Source: Streblospio benedicti (taxonomy: Eukaryota > Annelida > Polychaeta > Spionida > Spionidae). Taken from it: a stretch of DNA of 64,000 bases. Made by a program: the position numbers and the translations under genes. Below the pieces are notes generated by a model that ran no database searches, was not told the origin of the DNA, and saw nothing but the letters and a program-made list of their open reading frames with translations. This document shows, one piece after another, positions 47,829-59,800 of this stretch (positions are counted from its first letter, which is position 1; each line of letters begins with the position of its first letter). The stretch spans positions 1,431,657 to 1,495,656 of the forward strand of contig CM032666.1 in the NCBI GenBank assembly GCA_019095985.1. The letters run 5' to 3'.

Positions 47829-47879
47829 CAGAAGAGTTTGTGCAGATGGGCTCTGGGAGGATATAATAATATGGACGTA

Positions 47880-48050
47880 CAGTAGAGCATTGGTATTAAG
47901 AGTATCAATGGACTGGCTTAAAGTGGTCTTAAATCGATAGGTGGTCTCTTTCTTGATGCTTAAAGTGGTCTTTTTATTATGGTTTGGGACCATGAAAATG
48001 GTCTTATTATAGAGGTGCTCACTTTAGAGAGGTGGTCCTAACAGTAGTTG
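47880..48050 (+). mobile_element. CAGT-type MITE, second of a pair
   Basis: Begins CAGTAGAGCATTGGTATTAAG, then GGACTGGCTTAAAGTGGTC, TTTGGGACCATGAAAATGG and TCTTATTATAGAGGTGCTC. Same orientation as the element 50 bases upstream; each has its own start. Confidence 0.75.
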
Positions 48051-49107
48051 GTTCCCAGCAGTAGCAGTCTGCGTCTCCATAAAGTGGTAACCTGGTGCAA
48101 GCTGCAGCAGCCACAATGGAGGGGTTTCTTCACTTTTGTATTTTTCATGAATTGTTCATTGGCTGAATAAGCAGTCATAATATGGTGTAATAACACAAGG
48201 AAAGGTGAACTTTTGTATTGTGGGGCTTAATGTGTTATCAAAATTGCATGTCAATAATTATAGTGTGATATCATCATATAGAAGGCTCCACCTGTATGCA
48301 GAAAAGTCTCACACTACAGGAAAGGGGATTCTATGAGTGACTAAAACATTTATTTATAAAGGTTCTGCTAATACTCTTGAAGAATATAAAGCAAAGTCTG
48401 CGAATTCCTACTCATTGGCAAAAAGCTATACTTTTTTATTCCATCTTAGATAGTTCATTTGAGGGCTCTGTGTGATACACATGGACGCAGATAAACCATC
48501 CTATATGTCAATACCATCCAGTTATTGGGCTTGTCTGCCTATTTAAGGTTAAAGTGAGTTTCAGTGACAATGTAGAACGCACTGTTGCATATGAAGACTC
48601 TGAACGTAACATATTGCACCAACATTATAAACAGTGACATTGGAGGAGTCCCCATTGGTGTGTAGAATGATCACCAAATTGCTTTGTCAACCTCATTACC
48701 GAATCCCTTTGTCGGTAAAAACGTTATCTGAGACACAATTACTTTCCAGCAATAATGCATTGCTCTAACATCCTTGAATCCTAAACTACAAAAGCAATAC
48801 GTACTGTGATATACTATAACCGATCAGTGTTTTTTAATGACTATGCTGTAATTCTATGACTGTTCCATGAAGACAAACTTCCGCAGACAAAATGGGACAA
48901 ATTACAATAAAATTAATTATCCTATTTGATTTCCGAGCAGGTGTCAGAATCTCGCTTATCTTTTATGAATGCAAATTGGGTTCGGTTGTTGTATGAGGAC
49001 ATTCTCTGTATTGGAGAGTAAGACAAATTCAAAAAACTAGTTTGGTTTAAATATATGTTATACATACACACATAATGTATTAACGTACAACAAAACTAGC
49101 AAGCTAA
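48051..49107. other. Noncoding stretch
   Basis: No gene or repeat recognised. An in-frame stop immediately before 49108 marks the 5' limit of the LINE scrap. Confidence 0.4.
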
Positions 49108-49902
49108 ATGAAACATCTTAAAAATGCGTATTCTTTCATCACCAGAGGGGTGAAATCATCTACCTGCAACATGGCAATGCATGCAGAAACAGGGCGATAT
49201 CCACTACATATTCCACGTATAATTAATTGTATTAAATATTGGTGTCGATTAACAAGGTTAACTGACGACAAAATAGTTAAACAAATGTACAATATGCTTA
49301 GAGAATTATCTGATTTGGGATTTAAAACCTGGTGTCATCAAGTATATAGTGTTCTTAGTGGTCATGGCTTCAGACACTTTTATGATGAAAATGTTTGTAT
49401 AACAAAGGAACTTGAGGCTGTGGTTGTAAACCAAATACAATCGAATCTATTGAAACAGTTCGAAGGGCATTGTATGGTAAGTTTGCTCAACTATCCTGTT
49501 CTTAGGACCTATGTAAAATTTAAAAAAAAATAATTTGGATCAGAACAATACTTACTACTTATTAAGGACTACAAACTTAGAACATGCTTGTCAAAGATAA
49601 GGTTAAGTTCACATGACCTCCACATTGAAAAGAGTAGGCACGTAAAACCAAAATTAGATGCAAACCTACGTATTTGTCAACTATGTAAAAAAGGCATAGA
49701 AAATGAATTTCATTTTGTTATAGAATGTTCCATTTATAATCCAGAAAGAGAAATTTTATACAATGCTTTAAAGAATATAGAAGGCAATCTCCATAATTTA
49801 GATTACACATATATTTTTAATATACTTTTTAGAGGGGGAGATGCTGCGTATGTTTTTGTTGTCATTAATTATAAGAGGGGGAAATGCCGCGTAAGTCCAT
49901 GA
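49108..49902 (+). mobile_element. LINE 3' fragment (CR1/Jockey-like ORF2 C-terminus)
   Basis: A 265-codon frame, interrupted once by an in-frame TAA at 49531-49533 just after an A run, encodes the far C-terminus of a non-LTR reverse transcriptase: AETGRYPLHIPRIINCIKYW and CRLTRLTDDK early, then KIRLSSHDLHIEKSR, and the zinc-knuckle-like RICQLCKKGIENEFHFVIEC with the typical CxxC...H...C order, followed by YNPEREILYNAL. The reverse transcriptase core and endonuclease are missing: this is a 5'-truncated insertion, the usual fate of LINE copies. No tail or target duplication was recognised. The single stop implies a relatively young copy. Confidence 0.75.
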
Positions 49903-51800
49903 TCGCCGTATTTCATTCCATTTAGAACAGGTGTAAAAACGCACTAGCCTTTCTCCAGCGTCTTTCACCTGCCAGTCGTTGCACTGCTAACATTTTTATA
50001 GCAAATTTAGTTCCTTCAATGAAGATCAAATTCAGGTTCAATCGGCGTGTTGTCGCTTCCACTTATGGCCTGTTTGTTTTAAACTAACATCCAAACCTCG
50101 CCGCCGCCGGTTTGTCCTATTTCAAGCAGATACTTCAACATGGAGACGACATTTTGGCAAATATTTGCAAGGTACTTACTGTTTTCTTCTCCACGCTTCT
50201 GTCTATCGGTCACATCTCTCGTTCAAGCATAGTTCTTCCAACAAGCATATTTCTCATGATAGATTTTTTCTAATTTTAGTTCTGTTTATTTCTTGATGTC
50301 ATGCTACATGTAAAACATTACAATACGTCATCATTGTGAACATAACAGATGAGACTGTTGAAAGCTTAGTGTAATCAATTGCTTGTATAATCAACCTGTT
50401 TAAAACTATAATGATTATATTTGTCTATCAAATCCAGGATAAATGAACTTCCATCAGAATTATCTATATACCCTCAGCAATAATATTGGTCTTGTTGTTT
50501 GTTTTGAGGAATCGTGGATTTGTTCTAATCACGTCTGATATCGTGACAACACAATTAATCAATCCCACGTTCCGCTGAACAAGGAATTTGACCCCCGTAA
50601 CCATCCGTATCTCCTGCTGGCCATGTTGTAGTGAAGACATCAGAAGCACTGGCAATACACATAAAGCCACATTTACATCACTTTTCAAGATATCATCAAT
50701 GCAATTGGCAGAAGATCCGCGATACACACATTAACAGAGTCGCAGCCTGTTATTTACATTCCTGAAGTCTCCGTAAGATGCACATCACCAATAGATGCGT
50801 TTTTGTCAGTGCATTATCATGTAGCGAACTTACGTGATTATTTACCAACAAGGCCGCGGAACTGAAACGTCGTTTATAATCGGCGCATTCTTGCGTAAGT
50901 CGAACTCGACAACCCAGACCCGGCCCTGACCACCGAGCTGGCTACAACACAGAGCAACAGCATCAGCTAATAACAGGCTATCATCATGGGGACAACAATA
51001 TAAGATCTTAACAAAATACTGCAGCCTCGTGTTGGGGTTATTTGTTACATTCAGCAGTGTGTAAGAATAATGTCAAGTTTTTTAGTGAACAACATTTTGG
51101 CTTTGATATTAGAGGGTTCTTTCACCAAGTCAATTGATTCTAATATATCTATGTATAACATTTTTGGTGTGATTTTTTATATTTTGCTTATGAAATTTAG
51201 ATTTCAGATGAACATAGATAGGAACGAGGAAAAAAAAAAAAAAAGCTTTTAAACAACAAGTTACTGACCTGCAATAATTTTCAACTTTCAGCAAGACCCT
51301 GAAAATATAAATGGACATTAAATGGACATAAAGAAAACAATTCCCCTTAAAATGACGATTTTGTGACCTTTAAGTTGCTTTTTTAACTTTGACTACACAT
51401 GCAAAAAGTAAACGGAGATTTTGGAAAATAAGCAAGGAAGAAGATTATGTTGCCCTTTTCTGACCTCTATTAGATTCTCAAACATAAACTAAGAAATTTA
51501 CATTACAGATGGACTTTACATATAAACACAGCAAAAAGAACGGACATGACAAGGTCGTAACCTGCAGTAATGGTATTGGAAATTTGGGCAGGAAATTTAG
51601 AACATAGATGGACATTGTGAATAAAAAGCAACCACATAAAATACGACCTCTATTACTTTCTCGCACCTTAACAGGGAAATTTAGACTTTAGATGGACATT
51701 GCTGAAAAAAGATCTGACAGGAGCGTGTGAGGTCGCGACCCCATTAAAGGTGATGATCGCAGACAAACATTAACACCTTAAAACATCACGTATATAGTTA
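49903..51800. other. Noncoding stretch
   Basis: TCTGTCTATC at 50198-50207; A run at 51229-51244. A short ATG frame at about 50141 followed by AAG/GTACTT could be a tiny first exon but has no support. Otherwise nothing. Confidence 0.4.
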
Positions 51801-51960
51801 CAGTAGAACCGGCTGTGGTTTGGACTCAAGTGATCTCATTACAGAAGTTTTTATGGAGGTTTATGGAGCTCTCTTTATGAAGGTTTAGGGACTCAAAAAA
51901 ATGGTCTCATTACAGAGGTGGTCTCTTCATACAAGTTGTCTTAACTGATCGTTTGACAGT
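51801..51960 (+). mobile_element. CAGT-type MITE
   Basis: TA then CAGTAGAACCGGC, TCATTACAGAAG, ATGGAGGTTTATGGAG and TCTCATTACAGAGGTGGTC. The right end is degenerate. Confidence 0.65.
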
Positions 51961-53650
51961 AACATCTTTAAATCACGGTCCTCGCTGATGAATTCTCTCA
52001 CCACCCACCTGCCCCCCTCGTCCGTACAGGGTTACACATAATTATGTAAACAATACAGGGTCTAACTAACCCAGTGGTCAAATGTGGCCTCCAAGGTCAG
52101 ATGTCGCCGTAAATACATGTATTCGGTCCCAGGGTCGGCCTTTAACATTGTCTTTAGCCGGGCATAAACCTTTCAGGCCATTGTTAAATCACCGGCCCCA
52201 TGATCATACGCTGGCAGCACGAAAATGGCTTTTCTCCAGCCTCCCCACATACATCATGTTTATCTCTGGGTTTAGAAAGCGCCGGTAATCTCGGCCGTCA
52301 CTCCCATGTGCGACGTTCATGTCGTTTGTCATCGGGAATTACTGTTAAAATGTCACCGCTATGGTACGGTCAAATTATAGCCGGGTTTGAACATATTTCA
52401 TTGCACTACGGTTCAAATTATCGTTGAAGATGGTAAGAAAAAGGGTGAAAGTGTGAACATTTTCCATGGAGTCATATTTCAATGAATGAACTGGAGGAGT
52501 TCAAATTACGGGTGGCAGGAAATGCTTTGAAGACTGGTAAGGTTTAACATTTGTTTTTCCCATGGACAAGTCTTCATTTCTATGAAAGAAGAAGAAGAAG
52601 AAGAAGAATCATTTCCTAAGAAGCAAGTTCTCAACATCATACAAACCGTGCAAACCTAGAAACCCCATTTAAAAGGGTCAAAAGCAGGAAATTAGAGGTA
52701 GAATTGTAAATTACACGATTGGACTGGACAACTGGCCCTTTGCACATGCTATATTGAATTAAGTGCGGTCAGTTTTTTCGCAAGCCAGTGCAATCAAATC
52801 CTATTACTTCCAGTTCAAAGACTCCGCATCAAGCCTACATCCAATATGGTGTAGTCGTGACGGCGAAATTATATGAGAAAAGAGGAAATTACATGAGGAG
52901 CGAAGTTTTCATGTCCGTCATGAGGTTTAATTAAAGGTGAGTTGGAAGCATTGAGGACATAAGAGGCTGGAGAGATCTGTCAACGACTCTTAAAGGCAAC
53001 TTGTAGAAACTCAAATGTGCTATTAATGCCTTTGTAGCTTGGTGATTTTGTGAACATGGAACACTTCTCAATAATGGAGATGTAAGAGACAGTGGCAGAA
53101 CCGGCTTTTCCGAATATGGGGGTCGGATTACACTTCTGAATGTGATGCTGTGAAAAAGAAAACTACTTTAGAATCTCTAATTCAGACCATCTCTATAAAG
53201 GGATAACCTCTACAGGAGTCTATACTTTATATGTTATACTAGACCCTTGGCATACAGAATTCTTGCTTTAACACTGTGGGGAGTATGCGGTTCTAACTTA
53301 AGATCTCAAATAAAAACTATCTGCGCTTACAAATATAGACAAAAAACTGCATCATTGTAATATGAATACAAAACAAGGATGTTGAATCACGAATAAGCAG
53401 TAGTTACGTTTATTACCGTGATTGATAATGATGGCATGCAAGAGATACTTAGTTAGAAACCCCTTTTTCTTTAATTAAAGGTTTCACCAGTTGGTCTATG
53501 ACACTAGTAACACACTGCAATAGTCGAGATGACAGCGATAAAAGTAAAAAAAAGTGATGATAAAATCGCAGCTTACTTCTGTCATTGACCTCTGGTCCTC
53601 AGCTTTCTTTCTGTAGTTTTTTATTCACACAGAGTGCAGGAGAACTCCAA
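51961..53650. other. Noncoding stretch
   Basis: A GAA microsatellite lies at about 52586-52607. A weak module pair is near 53165-53225. No gene. Confidence 0.45.
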
Positions 53651-54015
53651 ATAGAGACCACATCTATACAGAGACCACCGCTATACAGAGACCACATTTA
53701 TGCAGAGACCACATCTATACAGATACCACCTCTATTCAGAGACCACATTTATACAGAGACCACATCTATACATATACCACCTCTATACCGTGACCACCTC
53801 TATACAGAGACCACCTCTATGCATAGACCACCTTTATACCGTGACTACCTCTATACAGAGAACACCTCTATACAGAGACCACCTCTATACATAGACCACC
53901 TTTATACCGTGACCACCTCTATACAGATACCACCTCTATACAGAGACCACATCTATACAGAGACAACATCTTATACAGAGATCACCTCTATAAAGAAACC
54001 ACCTATATAAACGGA
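53651..54015 (-). repeat. Large tandem array of the 17-base module (about 20 copies)
   Basis: Consecutive units of AGAGACCACCTCTATAC (17 bases) with scattered substitutions (CATCT, CGCT, TACCG for ACAGA) and one single-base slip near 53970. Because 17 is not a multiple of three, three units make a 17-residue period, so one plus frame stays open for 141 codons with a repeating TETTSIQRPPLYRDH-like peptide. There is no reason to think it is translated. Adjacent normal modules continue to about 54170. Confidence 0.95.
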
Positions 54016-54764
54016 CTGCATCTATAATAAGGCCACTTTTATCAAGAGACCACCTGCATAATAGAATCATCTGTTTATGGTCTGTAAACCGTTTTAATTG
54101 AGACCACTGTGAGCCTCCATAATATGACCACCTAAGACCACTCCTATGGGTGGTCCTATACAGAGGTACAATAAACTTACAAAGACTATCTGTGTGACAT
54201 GACCACCTTTCTAAAATTGCTGTTTTTCTTCGTCTGATTTCCTATACATTTAAATCATTACTAAGCAAAATCTCTATAAATTGACCACCTGTGCATTAGA
54301 AAAGTCTTCACAATTTGATATTCTGTCAAGAAAATAAGTAAAAGAAACATCTTATAAACAGTTTTCACAGTATCTGCTATCAAAAACTACAGGCACAACA
54401 GTCACGTAATTCTCATCAAGTCTGTCTGCTGCATCTCCACAAAACTAAATCACAGAGACAAACCGTACAAACCCCGAGATGTGAGCACCTGTGTGGTAAA
54501 CACAATACTTGCTGGCTTTTAGGAAAACTCGAATCCCCGCGACTCCTCTACAGGCGGCCGTCTAAAGACAGGATAACTGGCTGTACAGTGAGGGATTATG
54601 TAACAGACACTAGTGAACACGCATAAAGAACGGTGTTTAAATGGTCCATCTGAGATTTGTTTCTCTTTAGCACTAACTAAATACGTAAAGTAATATGTGC
54701 GTTGAAAACGTTTAGATGTTTTTTGCTTTGGCAGTTTAGAGACCTTCCTGAAAGGAAGCTATGG
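54016..54764. other. Noncoding stretch with trailing modules
   Basis: Modules decay from 54016 to 54310 (ACCACCTGCATAATAG, GACCACTGTGAGCCTCC). Beyond that no feature is recognised. Confidence 0.45.
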
Positions 54765-54907
54765 TTTTAAAAATCTCCTATCAAGACTACCTCTTAAAAT
54801 AGACCACATCTGTAATTAGACCATTGATGGCTGTACCAAGCCACCATAAAGAGACCACCTGTCTATGCAGCCACCCACTGGGTGGTCTCAGTAGAGAGGC
54901 TCTACTG
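54765..54907. mobile_element. CAGT-type MITE, right end clear
   Basis: Modules AGACCACATCTGTAATTAG, CACCATAAAGAGACCACC and GGTGGTCTCAGTAGAG, ending AGGCTCTACTG followed by TA. The left end is eroded. Confidence 0.65.
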
Positions 54908-56415
54908 TATCATAGAAGATTCCCTGTAACACTCGGCAGGATTATGACACAAACACCATTGAAGAGCACGTAATTTAAGCCTTCAACAACACTCCCCATT
55001 TATGTGGTTTTTCTACCTGGCTGATTAATTATGGCTTAACACGTAACATATCACGCTTTCAAAAATGAGCTCCATAAATAACATTGTGGGCCTGGTAGCC
55101 CCCTGCACAAAAAAACTGGAAATCTCTACGTTTGTTTTTGGTTCCTGCATGTCTCGTTTCTCTGCACCGCTACAAATATATAAAGTAACTTGTGCATTTT
55201 CAACTAGCGAAGCTGAGAGATGAGTGAGGATTTTGTAACCGGGTCCCGCTAGAAAAACATAGCTGCTCAAACTAGTTAAACTGGTCATACATACATGTTA
55301 ATACAATGATTATTCATCCTCCATATATGTTGTGTAATGCTAGTATCACATAATTAGATATAGGTTATTTGAAAGCACAGGTTTTACACTAGGCTGCTTG
55401 AAGGAAATCTGCAGGAAAATGACTTGTGAAATTGTTATGACAAAATGTGTTATTAGTAAAATTTCTATAATAATCTCATTTTTAACCATATTACAAAAGC
55501 ACAAATGCATAATAAAGTTTCAGTTACAGAATCTCTGCTATATCTACAATCTATATTGTTTTTCATTCACGTTATTTTACATTAATACTTTTCACCAATA
55601 CCTGTTCCAGAACAATAACATGGGAATAATTTTGCATTTCAAAGCTATGTTCATTTTAATAGAAATATTATTTCAACAGTAATGATTACCATTCATTTAA
55701 ACAAACAACATAAAAACGTAGCACATTATGGATGAACATGCAGGCAAAATAATATTCTAATTATCTGATTTTATATCCAGTTATTCTAAATGACAGACAT
55801 ACTGTAAAACCCTATAAGTGTTCGATGTTCACCACCTGTGTAGTTTTGCTGCCTAATTATTTATGAAATTCACAGTTGAAGTTCACAGTATATCCGCAAA
55901 ACTACGACAAACACAAACCTAAAAAGACACAAACTTAAAAGGTTTTAGAGTATACAGCAGTACATAACAAATAAATATGGCTACATTGTTAACTTACAGG
56001 TCAGTTCATTTACATATTTCAGGTCGAGTCTATTAATAAATTGTTTCGAATCATTTGACACATTCAATGCTATTTTTTTGAGCAGGCAAAAAGTATCCAC
56101 ATGACATTGTAAGAATGCCTAAACTCAGGGGTTAACTAATCAAGATTGACCAATGTCCTGAGCAGGTAAAACACCATCAGAACTACACGGCTGTTTGTTC
56201 TATTACGGCCTGTTATATCGTCACATTGTGTTCATCGAGTACAATTTCATTGCTTCAGCAGCTGAAGCGAAAGCCTTGTGATCACTTTGTTTGGATTCGA
56301 GTATTCATGTGAATATATGTTGACTGTACAACTGCTGGTTGATCTGTTTCTCACTTGGACAAGCTGATTGACTGCACCAACACAACTCTCCATAAAGTCT
56401 GTACACAGAAATTTA
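54908..56415. other. AT-rich noncoding stretch
   Basis: No gene or repeat recognised. Short frames at 55025-55288 (minus) and 55398-55682 (plus) lack domains and have AT-driven composition. Confidence 0.4.
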
Positions 56416-56593
56416 CAGTAGCACCTGTCTATTAGGAACACCTTTGGGGCCAGTGTTAGGTGGTCTCAATAGATAGGTGGTCTCTGTACAGAGGTTGATT
56501 TTGGTAGCATTATGAATGTTTGGGACCATCGAAAAGTGGTCTTATTATAGAGGTGGTCTCAATAGAGTGGGGGTGCTGATTGGGGGTTTTGCT
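56416..56593. mobile_element. CAGT-type MITE, near complete
   Basis: TA then CAGTAGCACCTGTCTATTAG, the GGGGCCAGTGTTAGG joint, GTGGTCTCAATAGATAGG, TTTGGGACCATCGAAAAGTG, TCTTATTATAGAGGTGGTC, ending GGGGGTTTTGCTG. Shows the canonical order of modules in the family. Confidence 0.8.
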
Positions 56594-57176
56594 GTCTATA
56601 AACATATAGATGTAATTAACTCAACAATAACAAAATTAGGCGATAACAAATGTACATTTGCACATATCTGCTGTTGAATTTCAACCGGTATTCCACAAAT
56701 TGGATAAACATTTAATGTAAAATTAATTTATATGTTTATTCATTAAGCTTTACCCTGTTTTCACATGGATATAACGCACTGAGATTTTTACAACGTTCCA
56801 ATCGTTTCTGAACTCAACTGCATTCCACTGAGAATTCTGGGTGATGTTGCTCAGAACCCCCTGACAAATTTTTCAGTTCCACAAGGCAGTGTCCAAGGCT
56901 GAGTTTGCTCAACACCCAACACCAGCCCTCAATACTCGCTGAAACAAGTCACCCGGTGTGATATTCCACACGCAAACAAACATGAAATTCAGGCTCTATC
57001 ACCTAATTGATCAACCGCGTTTACAGGTAAAACTGATTCCAATACGCCCAATGGACATCAATGCTAAACATCAGAGGGGGTCTCTGTATGGAAGATTACT
57101 AAAGAAAAATATGGTCTATTTCAAAGGTGCTCTTTTTATATATGTTATGCTTATACCTATCAATATTAAATGAAAT
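56594..57176. other. Noncoding stretch
   Basis: A weak module lies near 57070-57130. No gene recognised. Confidence 0.4.
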
Positions 57177-57326
57177 CAGTAGAAGCTCTCTATTAAATCC
57201 ACCCGAGGAACTTGTCCCCATACCAGGTTATTTATTTATCGAGTGAGATACACCAAAATATGGTCTTATTACAGAGGTGGTCTCTTCATAGGGAACAGAG
57301 GTGGTCTTAATCCACTGTTTCCACTG
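57177..57326. mobile_element. CAGT-type MITE
   Basis: CAGTAGAAGCTCTCTATT start, TCTTATTACAGAGGTGGTC middle, GTTTCCACTG followed by TA at the end. Confidence 0.65.
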
Positions 57327-57880
57327 TACTCTATTCAACGCCGTTATTCACTCAATTCTAGATGACACATGTCTAAGGAACAAAATAGCATTATTCAGTA
57401 AACATACGATTGCCCTTCTCTCGAATTATTTCAATAAAATTCCATTATTAGCACTGAAAACGCGATAAAACTTTTATGACAGGAAGACGATCGCTGATCA
57501 AGGCTAACATGATAACGTCGTCTCACACAATCCAAGGTCAAGACATCCGACCCACAAGCACCCTCTCCAACCCTCTTCAAGAGAAGTTTATTATTTTTCA
57601 ATCTTTTGTTTGTACATAAACAATCCAGCAGATTTTTCGCCTTGAACATCTTTTTTCAGCGTGTTTGAATTACGACGACGCTCGGTGAATTCCCGACGTC
57701 CAAGGTCAACCTCAGGGTCATGAGCTTGTCGCTTGTTCTTTCCAAAGTCACCGAACTTTGCACATATCTCCGAGCGAAGGAACCAAAATCATCTGGCGGC
57801 GATAAAGTCCATTATGCTTACAGCTTAACACTATTTAATGTTGTCCAGGGGAGCTTGTCTGTGAGGACAACTGACATAGT
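57327..57880. other. Noncoding stretch
   Basis: No feature recognised. A minus frame at 57431-57649 has no known domain. Confidence 0.4.
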
Positions 57881-57975
57881 GACCAGCTGCATATAGTAAC
57901 CACCTGCATATAATGACCACCTGCATATAGTAACCACCTGCGTATAGTGACCACCTTCATATAGTGACCACCTCT
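57881..57975 (-). repeat. Tandem array of 17-base unit (about 5 copies)
   Basis: ACCACCTGCATATAGTA and variants repeated head to tail, every unit 17 bases, ending in ACCACCTCTC. A third independent expansion of the dispersed module. Confidence 0.92.
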
Positions 57976-58669
57976 CACTTTTTTGTCTATTCCTCACTCT
58001 CTATACATCATACTACAAGAAAACCGATCTTCGGCTTGTGTATATCAGACACTTTAGTAGTTCTTGCGGATAAGTGCACCTAACACGGGCTCCTCTGTAC
58101 TGGTCACCAAGTAAACTTTGCACCTTGCCAATAAGAGAGCTTGAAGGACGTTACATAAGGCTGATTTATACTTACACCGTGCCCCAGGCGACTGCTGCTG
58201 TAGCCACACTGTACTATATCATGGTTATTGCTGGCGTTTTTAGCAGTACAGTAGGCTGTGGTTGTAAATGAGGGTGTTTGTGTGATCTATCACCGCTGGG
58301 AGGAGTAAAATCTCAATGACTCTCATGGTCATTAAAATCAATGTGGAGTTCATATAAGCCAATACATTGCCTACTTTTGTACTAGCCGATAAGATGTATA
58401 TGTACTTGTAGTTATAACAGACAATTTACTTATGCAATCAGAAAATGTTCTTTTATTTTGGGATATTTAAGCTCAAATGAGGAATTTATTCATTTGAAAG
58501 TATTTAACTAATAGATTTTAGAAATATAATTAAAAATGATCTTTTTTGACCAACATAAAGATCATAACATAAACTTTGGAACATTATTTTGCTATATATG
58601 GACCTGGTCTTTTTAAAAGAGGTGTTCTTAATTGGAGGTTGGCAACTAGTGTTACATCTAGGCTATAAG
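57976..58669. other. Noncoding stretch
   Basis: One module pair near 58600-58640 (TTTTAAAAGAGGTG, TTCTTAATTGGAGGTTGG). No gene. Confidence 0.4.
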
Positions 58670-59230
58670 GCTGATATAATAATAATGTGTGGGGAATGGA
58701 GTTTTCTACTTTTGGTGCTATACTACAATCGGCACTGTAATCTACAGTCTACATTGTATGGGTTTTGGCCAGTGAGATACACTAGTATGAATGGTCTGCA
58801 AAGTGGTCAACCCCGGGCTATTCCCCCATCTGATAACATGATGGTCATTTGCCTTATAAAGTTTGAAATCTCACGCGTATTTTGAGTCATAATTGTTATA
58901 CGAGGTTTGGGGTTTTATGGGTTAGTGAGCTGGAAACAGGTGGAACGGTTTATGGGGCGTGATGACAATTTTACTCATTGGAAAAGACACTTTGCTTTGT
59001 CTTTAAATTGTTATGGATACTAACATATGTAATTATCATAATGGTCATAATGGTCACTGTTCTGTTTATCGCCTTTTGTATGTTCATTACATACTTTAAG
59101 GCATGTAATTATGTGGACCGTTGGTCAGCTTAACGCCCTCTGTATCTTATCGGTCACGTCAATTCTTCTAATGAGTCTGTTGACGTTATGGTTTCTTAAG
59201 TACATATAATGTTTTATTTAGTGGTGACTT
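58670..59230 (+). repeat. Direct duplication of about 0.55 kb, copy 1
   Basis: Repeated at 60180-60770 in the same orientation. Shared runs include TATGGGGCGTGATGACA, GTATGAATGGTCTG and TAATTATGTGGACCGTT. Divergence is moderate with small indels. Noncoding. Confidence 0.9.
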
Positions 59231-59617
59231 AGGGCAAAATATTGGTGATTATTGGAATTCCTAATTTGGAAAAAAACTATCCGATAATCAAATAAGATTG
59301 ATAATCAGATAACTTTTAACTCAAATTGCATCGAATATAAACAGAACAAAGTTGATGTTGACGTCAAAATGACATTTTATAAGTTCAAATGTTAATGTTT
59401 CTTTGTTCTTTCCACATGTCCGCGTACATAAATTTTGTTTAAATCTTGTCTTGTTTGTTTTTGATTATTAGATCCTTAATATGTGTTTCTTAAAACGGAT
59501 GAATTACATTGTTTGAAAGAACATTGTGAAACGTGATCTTTATAATGTGGTCTCTAAAGCAAAGAATTCTCTGTTCGCAATTAATGTATATTTGTTCGAA
59601 TTGTCACAATCTAGCAG
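59231..59617. other. AT-rich noncoding stretch
   Basis: Nothing recognised apart from a lone module-like word at about 59535-59560. Confidence 0.4.
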
Positions 59618-59800
59618 CAGTGAAGGAAAACCTCTAATTTTGACCACCAATCCGCTGACCTCAAGTGGTCTCAATAGAGAGGTTGTCTCTTAATAGAGGT
59701 TCACAGTGGTCTCTTCATGGAGGTTTGGGGCTGTAACAATTACTCCCATAATAGAGGTGGTCTGTTTATTGCACGCTGGTCCCAATTGAAGGTTCTGCTG
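59618..59800. mobile_element. CAGT-type MITE
   Basis: Starts CAGTGAAGGAAAACCTC, passes AGTGGTCTCAATAGAGAGG, TTAATAGAGGTTCACAGTGG and TCATGGAGGTTTGGGG, and ends AGGTTCTGCTG followed by TA. Lies between the two copies of the 0.55-kb duplication. Confidence 0.75.

Noticed and set aside
50141-50172. ATG frame followed by a donor-like AAG/GTACTT, a possible tiny first exon
   Set aside because: Ten codons and one donor-like site are too little evidence; no following exon was identified.
50464-50727. 87-codon minus frame (CIDDILKSDVNVALCVLPV)
   Set aside because: Protein-like composition, but no in-frame ATG, no acceptor at its start and no recognised family.
53585-54010. 141-codon plus-strand frame with a 17-residue repeating peptide
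   Set aside because: It is produced by the 17-base tandem array; three units restore frame. No start context, neighbour or domain supports translation.
18371-54015. The 17-base arrays as CRISPR-like direct repeats
   Set aside because: Units abut with no spacers, vary freely, occur dispersed in MITEs, and the DNA is animal-like with no cas genes.
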